A DNA stretch of 64,000 nucleotides from Maylandia zebra (lineage: Eukaryota > Chordata > Actinopteri > Cichliformes > Cichlidae). Numbering within the stretch: the first letter of the stretch is position 1; every line of letters starts with the position of its first letter. Positions 12,496 to 23,200 of the stretch are shown one piece after another. The stretch covers positions 34,945,033 through 35,009,032 of the forward strand of contig NC_135170.1 of assembly GCF_041146795.1 (NCBI RefSeq). Direction: 5' to 3'. The notes below the pieces were generated by a model. That model was not told the DNA's origin. It made no database searches and worked only from the letters and a program-made list of their open reading frames with translations. The position numbers were made by a program, and so were the translations under genes.

Positions 12496-14452
12496 TTAGG
12501 ACGAGGCAGGGGCCTTTTTCCTCATCACCCGCCTCTGCCTGACGACTGGAGCCACAGCAGTGCCAGTGTTGGGGTTGGTGCTGGCGCTGGTGTTGGGGTT
12601 CGGGTTGGTGTTGGCGTTGGAGCTGGTTGCGCGGCTGGTTTTGACCTCATCGATAAAAGTTTCTATGGCGGTGAACTTATCGGTCAGATCGCCCAGACGA
12701 GTCTTGAGGGCGTTGAACTCTTTGAAAAGGTCGTCTAAGGCCTCAGACAGCGGCTGGATCCTGAACACGGGGCGAGTGAAGACAATATAAATCAAACACA
12801 CACGCAACGCTTTAGTTTCCTCTTCATCCTGTGCTAGTAGAGATTGCTGCCTGCTCGCCACACACATAACTTTCACTAAAAGTCTCTTTGGTAGCACACG
12901 TGTGATCCTCGCTGCAGTTAGTGCTCCCTGTTCTAGTTTAAAAGTCTTTTTCTTGCAGGTTTTACATGACATCTGTAATTTATGTTCATGTCTAGTTACC
13001 CAGAAATATAGGCTACAAAGTCTTCTTTCTTTATACTCCTGTTGCAAACTGCACACTCTCTTCTCTCATTGTGAGTGGGTGTGTTCCTTAATGTAGACAT
13101 TTATAAAGCAAACCATGTATGAAAGCGACCAACAGTCCAGGATCAATCACAACATCAAACTGTGGGTTAAAGTAAGATGACAAACACAGACTTTGATCAG
13201 TGGATCAGCAGAAAAACTGAACTAAAAGACTTTATGTAAGAAAATTAAATTTGAGGGAGAAACATGTCTGCAGCTGTGCTTATGTAACTTCTGGACCACA
13301 GCGATGTCTCGTCTGCTGACCTGCGGTGAGCGGCAGGAAGCTGCAGAGTCCTCCTCTGGAAAACTGGAGCTCCTTTCGGTCAGTTTCTATTTTGACGTTT
13401 AAATTGCCGTTTCAGCTGCAGCTTCCTCTGACGGCATCGGCCGCAGAGCGTACCCAGTAAACCCCCGACTTCATTTTCAGCCCCACGGCTAAACCGCATT
13501 CCTGTGGTGCCTCTCAGAGACTGTTTCGCTTCACTCACGGGGAACAGTTTGCTCGTTCGTTTACACTCTTCTGTTACTGTCATGGATTTATGTAGTGAGA
13601 AAAGACCCAAATATATGCTTTCTATTTCAGCCTCTGTTTGTCTTGATGACAGCTTTGCACACAGTTGTCAGTGTACCGGCCAGCTTCATGAGCTCGTGCT
13701 GGATTTCTGGACTTCTTTGTGCACCTATCAGCTGTGCAAATGGCAAAATTCAGCTACTGCATTAGTCGCATTATGGCAGGAACACTCAGCTAAAAGGAAC
13801 AGTAGATCTGAACTGTAAGGCACATCAGAGGTTTGTGTGCCGTGGGATTTTGTGGCGTCATAAACGAATAAATGAGACCCTCTCTCGTACCTGGCGTAGT
13901 CCGGCAGGAGAGACTGGTGGTCATTCTGCAGGAGCCCTTTCATCTGGTTGATGATGTCGAACCGCCAGTTGTCCAGAACCTCGGTCAGGTTGGCCACGTT
14001 GCGCATGTTCACCCTGTCAGCTGGGACAGAAAGTCACAGCACTGTTAATTTTCAGCCATCTTCACTTTGTAACGATTAGTGAGAACACACCATAATAAGC
14101 CCCAGAGGTCCTGTTTACTTCAAAATAAATTCAGATTCAAGGAAGCTCCTGTGTGAGCCTCTTAAAGGAGTATTTCATATTTTAAGACACCAGCTTGGAA
14201 CCTGCATGTACAGGTTTAACAGGCAGGCTTTCTCTGAGCAGTGTGATCTTTCACCTCTACCTTTGACCTCATCATGATGGACCCTGAACTTGACCCTTGA
14301 CCCAGAGTAAACAGAGAGTAATCTGGGTGCTCACAGCCTTCCTTGAAGTTCCATTCGTCGGTGGCTTTGGACGCCGGGCGTCGCCTCTGGGCCAGCACCG
14401 TCAAGGTGGAGCCAGTCAGTACCAGCAGCAGCACGCTCAGCTTGGAGGCCAT
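12496..14452 (-). CDS. Small secreted coiled-coil protein, unrecognised
   Basis: The gene has three coding exons: 14452-14335, 14020-13891 and 12760-12496. They join in phase to give 170 residues. I do not recognise the family. Residues 1-21 look like a cleavable signal peptide (ASKLSVLLLVLTGSTLTVLA), followed by a basic RRR. Exon 2 has an N-glycosylation sequon at N50 (NLT) and an amphipathic stretch around VLDNWRFDIINQMKGLL. Exon 3 starts with a strikingly regular coiled coil: hydrophobic residues at 87, 91, 94, 98, 101, 105, 108, 112, 115, 119 and 122, exactly alternating 4 and 3. Residues 131-150 are Asn/Pro/Thr-rich (NPNT-type repeats). The tail is basic, with a furin-like RQRR at 157-160. 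The start has a good context (A at -3, G at +4), and an acceptor-like ctgcag lies just upstream, so a 5' non-coding exon is likely. It is probably an oligomeric secreted or matrix protein; its function is unknown. Confidence 0.7.
12569..12620 (+). repeat. Coding G/T-rich minisatellite
   Basis: The plus strand carries imperfect repeats of ttggggttggtg/ctggcg-type units inside the last exon of the minus-strand secreted-protein gene. Read on the coding strand they encode the Asn-Pro-Asn-Thr segment. Such G-rich repeats tend to vary in length between individuals. Confidence 0.6.
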
Positions 14453-15424
14453 GATCGCACTCGCACCTGCAGGCAGAAGCAGCAGATGATCTGATGATGA
14501 GGAAGAGTGATTTCAATCCATCTGAGCCCCACTTTGAGCCCTCAGTTTTAACATTACCACCCTGTTAAATCGATGAATAACTGTTGTCCAGCCCAGCACA
14601 GAGGTTGAAACATATTTAACCCAAAACATGATGGTTACATAAATCCAACCAAGTTAAAATGGAAATACTGAACAGATCTCAACCCTCTGTAGTCTCATCA
14701 GTGTTGGCATCTTTAGAAGCATCCTGTGTCAGAGACCAGCACACTGATCTGTTACTGCGAGTGTGGTCTCTTTACAATCACGCCATGAAAAGCCTTCAGT
14801 TTTACGGTATTAGCTTCTCTCTCAATAAGTGAATTTAAAGTCCTTCTCCAACACAGCGTCTCGAATAATCAGGCCCCGTGTGGTCTTAAACACCTCGTTG
14901 TCTTATCCTAACAGAGCACTTGGAGCTGAACTGCAGCCAGAGCCTCCAGCTGGGTGAAATTTCTGATCAGACAGTTCTGATAAACACGCTGGTTGTCTTG
15001 TGCGAACTTGTTTTTATCATCTGTTGAACACCTCAGTTATTCATGAGTCTTCTGCCTGAGCACATCCTCTCTTATAAACAGTGTAGGAAGCGACTGCGAG
15101 GCTTCTCACAGGTCCTCTCAGAGCTGCCGCCGTGACACTGTCCTCTTTACACCGGCTCTACAAAAGGTTTAGGGTTCAATTTAAAAATCTGGTGATCACA
15201 CACAGAGTTATTGATGACCAGAACTTCAGCCATAAATAAGTACTGGATCTCTGAGGTGAGCTGATCAGTGCTGGTTAAGGACAAAAGGAGACGTGCGTTT
15301 GAGGTTGTGGAACTTTTATTACACTTCCAGAAAAACACTTTTAGTTTTTTAACCTTTTTTTATCTCATAAAACATTTTGTGACTTTTGCTCTTGTAAAAC
15401 AGTTTATTTACATATAAACTTTAA

Positions 15425-15545
15425 ACGTTTGGGTCCAGCAGACAGACACACGCTCTACTTTTAAGATTGGACTTTTTTGATAAAGCATACAGTTAGAGCT
15501 GGATCACGCAACCCTGACTTTGCCCTAATTATGTTTTTCTTGTCC
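15425..15545 (+). repeat. LINE 3' fragment (same family as 9772-10367)
   Basis: The run gggtccagcagacagacaca, then ctctacttttaagattggac, then aaagcatacagttagagctg matches the internal part of the 9.8-10.4 kb LINE end at lower identity. It has no tail and is a relic. Confidence 0.55.
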
Positions 15546-15649
15546 CTCTAGCACGGTTGGTTTTTTCTACAGATATGTAGACATATGAAAAGTTACTGTT
15601 TATCATTAACTGACTGGAGCCTTTCTCTGTGGTGTTGTTGTTGCCTGCA

Positions 15650-15852
15650 CGCTTTCAGAATCAGAATACTTTATTGATCCCAGAGGATATTATGCTTTTT
15701 ATGGGTTCCTGGGACACTGGTTCCTGCCCAGTCCAAAGACATCCTTGTTAGGGTTAACTGGTGATTCTAAGCTAGCTGTTAGTGTGAATAAGAGTGTGTC
15801 TCTCTGAGTTGGCCCTGTGATAGATTGGCGACTTGTCCCAGCTGCTCTCTGT
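15650..15852 (+). repeat. Composite teleost repeat fragments
   Basis: A 3'-end motif common in fish genomes (cagaatactttattgatccc) is followed by a piece of the SINE-type body also seen at 2880-3087 (cctgcccagtccaaagacat, then attggcgacttgtcccagct). No family name is assigned. Confidence 0.5.
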
Positions 15853-16011
15853 TTCTATAAAGCTTTAAATGCCACTCTGTTCCTCTAGAATAAACTGTTG
15901 CATTACTTTTCATTAGTTCCTAACATATAAATACACTGCTCAAATAGAGGAGAGAGTTACCACCTACTTTGACCCCTGTCTATTGCCTTAGAGTTTTTTT
16001 GGTTTTTTGGA

Positions 16012-16046
16012 GGTTTTTTTGTTTGTTTGTTTGTTTGTTTGTTTTT
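16012..16046. repeat. (TTTG)n microsatellite
   Basis: About seven tandem gttt units sit within a T-rich tract. Confidence 0.85.
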
Positions 16047-16375
16047 ACACCTATAGTTCGTTTACTCTGGTCTGAATCAGTTGACAAGTTTGTAAACTTG
16101 TAGTTTTCCGTGATTTGATTTCTTTTCACACAGAAAAATCCAAGCGAACTCCAAACGAGCCAAAAGGAATCAGTGCAAACCACGTAAGAATCTTCAGTCT
16201 GCTGATTGGCCAGATGCGTTTGAGGCGGGAGCAACAAAAGTAAATACAGGAAGAAGATGCTGCACTCTCAAATGTTGGAGAACACAGAGAATTAACATTC
16301 ATTTCACGGATAGTTGCTAGCCCATACAGACCTTTCACCTCGCTGTATACCAGAACACAAAGCATACACTGCCAT

Positions 16376-16405
16376 TTATTTCTTTATTTATTTATTTATT
16401 TATTT
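16376..16405. repeat. (TTTA)n microsatellite
   Basis: About six tandem attt units. Confidence 0.85.
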
Positions 16406-19400
16406 TGCTCAAAATTGCAACGTACTCCTGCTAGGAGTCAGAAGTCAGATCACTTCCACATGGTAAATGAACCTTCTCCTCCAAAGCATTTCGGTGCAGT
16501 TGCTTTGCTCCGCACCCAACTGCGATTACTGCGATTACAACTGTACAAATGAAAAGGATAAACACCGCAGGTCTACCTCAGAACAGAAGCCCCGCCCACA
16601 TTCTGTTGATGAGGGGCAGCTAATCAGAAGAAAGCGGTGGAGGAGCCCCAGTATGAGATAAAGAAGGATTATTTTGAACTGTGACTCATGCAAAGCTGTT
16701 CTAAAAATTGAAAATGAGAAGACCTGGTCCTTTCAAATCTTCCCCTTGTGTTTCTTTGTCTTATTTCAATCATTTAAATGTTGACATGTGTCCCACTTGT
16801 CTCTTTTAATCCTTGTTTATTCTGCTCTGCTTTGCTTATTTGCTGGCTTTACATGCAGACGCAGCTTTTCTTTTGACACCTCGTTTTTTATTGAGCACTT
16901 TAAATAATTTTGCTGTGTGAATATTGATTCTTTGACTGGGTGATTGATTGATTTAGAAATAATTGGCAACAATGGTTTAACGAAGGCACTCTAGCAATTT
17001 AATTGAATCACCAGCAAACCACCAACGGCTCAGCATCACACCCAAACGACTCAGACATGTCGATAAGTTTGGTTGTTTGCATGGCATTAAAATAATTGAA
17101 TCGTATATTCAAGCTGCTTCTTTGTGCTCAGCCTTATGAAATGCAGATTGCCTCCTGCTGAACTGCACAATATCTGTCTGGAAACATTGCTCTGTACGGC
17201 CGAAGCGAGTTTGCTCTAGAGATTTGATTATTCCTCAGCACTGTGTAAGGCCTTGTGTGGCTTTACTACCACCGTGGCTATCAATCCTAATAAAGCAGAG
17301 AAAGGAAATCTAACTACTGAGTGTACAAACTTCTAAGTCTTCCAGGCTTGTCAGGAGTGGAACACAGGAAGAAGCGATAAACTCTCAGCTCCTGCAGTCA
17401 GCTCGCATTAAAGAGCGAGTCCGAGCCCGAGTCAGAGCGCCGATGCACAAACCAGACCTGACAGAGCGACTTAGAGGAGAGCTGCAGAGGCACGCCGAGT
17501 ACAGTCTACCTCAGCAGCTTTGTGTTTGTTCCGCACATGCCTGCAAAAATACACAGAGGCAGCAGCAGACTATACAGCCGGCCTTCCTGCACACGTGTGT
17601 TTAAACAGAAATAAACCTGCCGTTAAGCTCAAAGTGAAGCGGACGGGGTTTGAAGCCATTTCAGGGATAATTCTGGTTCATTTCAACCAGTGATGTTGGC
17701 TCTCTCTGAGAAGATTTGTTGGATAACAAAGTTTTTTGTTTTACAGCTGTAGTCGTCTTTTTAGAATACGTGTCTGTACTTATCATTTGAGTCTCTTTTG
17801 AATCATTCATAAACATAGCATCCTGGGGAGTATCTATCTAACTATCCAGCCAGTTTAAAATCACTCGTTTTTGGACTGTCGAAGGAAAACAGAGGCCCTG
17901 GAGTGACTCCACACAAACTCCAAATAAAGGCAGCATACTGTGCACATATTATACATAATCATAAAAATCACCAGCAGCACTCATAATTAGTGGCCTGGTG
18001 TTGAGCGATGCCAAAATATGCTTTCCAAAACCTGTATTGATTTTTGTATTTGCACATTGGTGCATCATCCAGCGATCAGAAGAGGAACTGCCCCTTTAAA
18101 TAAACTCTGTCATCAGGGGGGAAAAAACACTTATGTAACCAGTGTTTTTATTAACTATGACCCAGTCTTTCTTCATCTTTGAGCTGCCTAATCATAGCCA
18201 CACAGACTGAGTGCCTTCAGTACAACAGTTCCTTAAGTTACCTTGATTTTCTCTGAAGGTCTACCAGATTATTTTCATGCAAACCCATCACTTACTTAGG
18301 ACTCAAACATATCCTTAAACCAATGGAACACACTTGACCACCCGTAGTGCAAGTATACACACTCCCACAGGATCCAAAGAAGATAACCACACACACAAAC
18401 AAACACATCTTTTTGCCTTCGTCTCTGCTGCAGTTTTTCTCCTCAACATCATTTTAAGCCACCAAAATCTCATCAGCTCCAACCAGTCTCAATCTGGGAA
18501 CCATGAAATAAGTTTGGCCTCGCAGTGAAGAAAGTCACATGGAAACATTCCCAAGAGTTTTTCAATATTACAACGGCAGATGCCAGATTCATGTACATGC
18601 TCTGCATTAATAAAGAACCTCATTCAGGTGCATCTCAAGTATGCATTAGACTTATGGAGCTCGAGCTTTCATGCAGCACGAATACAATAAGTGTTTTCTT
18701 GCAAAGCAAAGTAGCAATGCAACAGTTTTTAACAAAATAACGCAAAACAAGAAAACAAGAAGAAAATATAAAGAAAATGTAAAAATAATACAGTTTAAAA
18801 AAAAACAGAGCCCTCTGATAGTGCTTCTCTTCCTTTTCTGAACCAGCCAGCTATAAAATAAATGTGAGTAAATGATGGATATTTCTGCACATACCTGCTA
18901 ATGTTAATATGTACCTGTTGTTTTGCAGCTCCTCTGCTGCAGATCTTTTCACTCGTCCCAACAGAAGTGAGTGACAGGCATGCAAGAAGTGCAGAAAGTA
19001 CCAGAAGGAGAGAACGCAAGCATAAAACACACCCCTCCTACACACAAGCATGCATGCACATGCATATAAACACTAAAAAAAACACTTCACGTTCTGAAAC
19101 TCTCTCACACACACTCAGCATTAAACCTTTCCTCCGTCATTATGGAGGCCCGGTGGTCAGCACACTGTGGTTTGGGTTTGAGGCGACACTCCAGGTTTCA
19201 TCTGTTTTAGCCACTGTTTGGTGAGTATATTTCCTTCTCCTGAATCCTTCAGATATGAGATCATCTGTGGATTTTACCAGCCTGTGCTTGTGCTTTGCTG
19301 AAGGATAAGAAGGAAAGAGAAAAACAGAGAGACTTTAAGAGAGACAAAACTAGAGACATTAAGTTGTAAACGTGTAGAAGAACAGCCCTACAAAGCACAG

Positions 19401-19902
19401 GCCCAGGAGCACAAAGGAACAGAGATCCCTGGTCAGTGATGATTGTCAGTATTTCTTGCTGATAAGTAAATCAAACAATCACAAAGAGACACAAAACACC
19501 AACAGATAGACAGAAAATTTAAAAGAGAAGCAAAAAATTTTTTTTTAAAAGTTATAAAACAAAAGTTACAAAACCAAGTTAAACAAAGAACAAAGACACT
19601 CAAAATTCTTTAAAAGAGATTTAAAGAAATTCATAAAGAGAAGAAAGTAAATAAAGAAAAACAAACAAAAAACACATGCAAAACCAATGCAAGCGGGAAG
19701 ACAATGACTGCAAATTCACACACGCAGGCTCAAAACTACTAACGATTTGTAAAACTGCCAAAAGGCGACGCAATATATGAGACAAGCTAAAACAAAACCA
19801 GTACAACTAGAAACTAGAAGGACACTTAATATAAGACATTCTTTGTCAAACCAAAGGGGGAGAAGCTGCAAATGAATTTAAACACTATAAAAATGCCACA
19901 GA

Positions 19903-19920
19903 AAGAAAGAAAGAAAGAAA
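19903..19920. repeat. (GAAA)n microsatellite
   Basis: Short tandem gaaa tract with four to five units. Confidence 0.75.
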
Positions 19921-20025
19921 CTTAAAGACAGCAGGAAAGTTTTATATTTTCTACGGGACGGTGATTGTCTTTGTCCAACAAGTAAATAAAGGTTCTAGAA
20001 AAAAAATACGTTCAAACTGTAAGGT

Positions 20026-20032
20026 GATTGGC
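20026..20032 (-). promoter_or_regulatory. CCAAT box in ift70 promoter
   Basis: gattggc is an inverted CCAAT box (NF-Y type), 48 bp upstream of the X-box. CCAAT boxes are frequent partners of RFX sites in promoters. Confidence 0.4.
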
Positions 20033-20073
20033 TGTTACATACGCCAGGCAAATGTCCCTTTCCGCTCTCCTCC

Positions 20074-20086
20074 GTTGCTAAGTAAC
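20074..20086 (+). promoter_or_regulatory. RFX X-box of ift70
   Basis: gttgctaagtaac fits the X-box half-site pattern RYYNYY-N1-RRNRAC at every constrained position and is an imperfect palindrome. It lies 118 bp upstream of the ift70 start codon. Intraflagellar transport genes are known targets of RFX factors, and their X-boxes usually lie within about 200 bp of the start, so position and sequence agree. Confidence 0.7.
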
Positions 20087-20204
20087 AGCTCCTATGCTCT
20101 CCGTGCTTCGCCAAGCAGAAGCTAGCTAAATGCTACGACCCAGATTATGGGAAAACCCGAAGCCACAAGTAGTGTCTGTTTGATGAGAGTGCAGATTTGA
20201 AGCA

Positions 20205-23200
20205 ATGACTGCTATAAAAGACGGAGAGTACACGGCTACGATCTACAAACTGGTGAGAATACGCCAATTAGTTAGGGTTCTTAGCTTGTTGAGCTAACAG
20301 CTACACAGCGTGAACCAAACTCCATTCACAAATCGTTTATTTTAGTGTTTCATTCTTAATGAAGTACTTATCCAAGACGAATTATATTTTTCTGGAATTG
20401 AGATGCACTTTCCGTAAATTCGGCTTAAGTTTAAACTTATAATAAACAGAGAAAATGTAAACTGCAGTGTTTGTAGGTTTGTACCGGTGGTTAATCTTTG
20501 AAGTTCTTATCGCTCCAGTCCTTGTAGTTTACTACAAGTGATTGGATAAAGAGAGCGAGTGTTAATCAGTCTACATACTCAAGCTTTTCCCAATAAATAT
20601 GTGTCTGCGTTGTAGATTAAAGATGGTCAGTATGTGGATGCCATTCACATCCTGAACGGCCAGCTCCAAAAACACACCAAGGTAAGTCTGCCAATCTTCA
20701 AGGGGGGAAAGGAGATATGCAACCCGCGATATAAGACTTAAAGAAACAGTAATCCTCTCTCTCTTCCTGTCTCTACTCAACAGTGCACACAGAGAGCTCT
20801 GAAACATTACAACTTGATTTTCTTGTTTGTTTGTTACATGGGCTTTTTTTGGTGTGGAAAGCTATTACATACATGTTTGTCCAAATACAGCAATTAATGG
20901 GGCTCATTTTCAAGACTTCATCATTGGATCCATAAGATTAATTTTATTATAGTGTCTTGTCATTGATCTGAATTGCTTCACTGTTACTGTGATGAAACTA
21001 TATTACTTTGGGTAGTAAATTATTCGCTCCCTCATCTGAGTCACTCATTTTTTCCCTTCTAATTTGCTCTGCTCTCAGTACGTTACTTTCATTATGACTG
21101 AAATAAACTGGCTACATCTTTCTTTTTAAATTAGCACATTGTAAGTGCATTTTTGCATATTGCACCTCAGTAAATCTGGCACACTTTCAGTTGTAGGGAT
21201 TACTGCACTGCTGCAAGACATTGTTTTCAGCTTTGTAAAGTGTAAAGTAAAGTGTGCGTGTTAGTCCCCATGGGGAAATAGTTCCTCTGCATTTAACCCA
21301 TTCACCCAGTGAAGCAGTGGGCAGCCACCAATGCAGCGCCCGGGGAGCAGTGTGTAGGGACGGTACCTTGCTCAGGGGTACCTCAGGGTAGCCGTTCAGT
21401 GGAGTCGAACCCCCGACCTTCCGATCATGGGGCCACTACTCTACCTACTGAACTATCCCTGCAGTTTTGTTCTTTCTTAATTTTTATTTATTGAGATCTT
21501 AAAAAGGAAACGGTTTTTAAAATACAGAAAAGAACATCTTAAAATGCAGCAGGAACCCTGGTGGGCTGAAGATGTCTGCATTTTGTGCTCAGACATCCTC
21601 AGGTGAGCTGTGTGTTTTTCTCTACAGATGTGCCTCAGCTGGTCACTCTCTCCTCCTTTCACCTGTGTCTCAGTCCAGGGCGGCGCTGTCTCTGCTTGGT
21701 TTCTGCTACTATCACATCCAGGACTTCACCAACGCCGCCGAGTGCTACGAGCAGCTCACGCAGCTGCACCCGGAGGTGGAGGAGTACAAAGTGTACTACG
21801 CCCAGTCCCTGTACAAAGCTGGTGCTTATCCCGAGGCCACCAAGGCTTCATTTGCACTCGACAACCCCAGCAGCCAAACCAAGGTACAACACACACACAC
21901 ACTGAGCCCAGCTGTGTGTGCATGCGTGTGTCATTTAAATAAATAAACGAAGAGCTGGAAGTGTTGTGGTCCAGGTGTTTCATCATTGCATCAAATTTGT
22001 CAGTTTATGAACAATTCCACTTTATTTGTACAGAATTGTTTTAACACCATCTGTTAGATGATCTCCATCACGAGGAACATTTGTTCACCAGACGTGTTCT
22101 AGCGAATGCATATGGCCCATAAATGCACAATAAATGAACAAAGGCAAACAAAAATGTTTGTAATTCAGCAACAAGGGCCACACTTTTTTATCAAAGTTAC
22201 AAGAAGGCAGCCTGTGCATCAGAGTCAACCCTCTGAACCCCCAAACCAGAAAAAGTGTCTGGTTTTACAAAAAAATCACAAAAATAACACCATCCATCAA
22301 AACCAGAAGGTGTAAAAACAGATGCAACAAGAAGCACTCAGAGCACACAAACCTGCGTCAAGGCAGCTCACTCTCTGGGTGATATTTACTCTGAAGATAC
22401 ATTTTGTATTCTTTGTTCTTTTAAATCTACTTTAAGAACTTAAAGACTTTAGGAAGTTTGTAGTGCAGTAAAAACTAGATACAGGTATCATGAAAGACGT
22501 TTATTTTGATTACACTAAAGGACTCGGCAATGAATTATAGGTACAGATTTGTAAGTACCTGAAATTAATTACTTGATCTTATTGTGTAATATTACTACAG
22601 TAATATAACTCTGTGTTCCTAACAGCTCATTCTCTTTCTCCTGACAATACTTTATTTAAAGATATATCGCATTTGGGGTCAATTTGAAAGAAACGCAGAT
22701 GTGAAATGTAAAAGTGAGGTCAGAGTAGCTGTGTCATGATATTTGGATGCAAACTCTAATGTGATATTTAGAATCCCCGTACACCAGAATCACTTCCTAA
22801 CTGTTACCAATACAAACAAAGGAAGTAGAATTTTAAGCATAATTCTGCACATAAAAGAGATTTGACAAGTTTGACCATGAAAATGAGGTCAGAGGTCCAA
22901 AGTAACGTGATATTTAGAATCCTCACAAATGTCTTGCTGTCAGTATGAACAATGGCAATGAGAAACATGGAAGCACTTTGACTTTCTTATCAAACTTTTG
23001 ACCTTGAAGAAAAGGTCAGAGGTCAGATGTGATATTATGTTTATAATGATATTAGACCAATAAATCATGAAGTTGACCTTGACAACCTCAGTGGGTGTAA
23101 GCCAAATTTTAATGGATTGTTAACATGACTCCACTTTACACCCCTACAAAGTTTTATTAGAATTTATTCAAAAGCTGTCGTGTTTACAGACGCATGCAAA

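Larger units (their letters stand above)
14453..20020. other. Gene-poor interval between divergent genes
   Basis: This 5.6-kb stretch separates the start of the minus-strand secreted-protein gene from the ift70 promoter. I see no coding exon. It contains LINE and SINE relics (15425-15852), the microsatellites listed separately and a moderately GC-rich patch at 17390-17530 that could hold an upstream non-coding exon, although nothing proves it. A leucine-rich open frame at 18795-19019 lacks an ATG. Confidence 0.5.

Noticed and set aside
12560-12790. Plus-strand frame with Leu/Val/Gly repeats
   Set aside because: It is the complement of the Asn/Pro/Thr-coding minisatellite and coiled-coil exon of the minus-strand gene.
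18795-19019. Minus-strand open frame with a leucine-rich, signal-peptide-like start and a gt donor
   Set aside because: The frame has no ATG in position (it would begin at TTG), no following exon joins it and no family is recognised.
21385-21465. tRNA gene on the minus strand
   Set aside because: A and B boxes are perfect, but no acceptor stem forms and a SINE body follows, so it is the head of a SINE.
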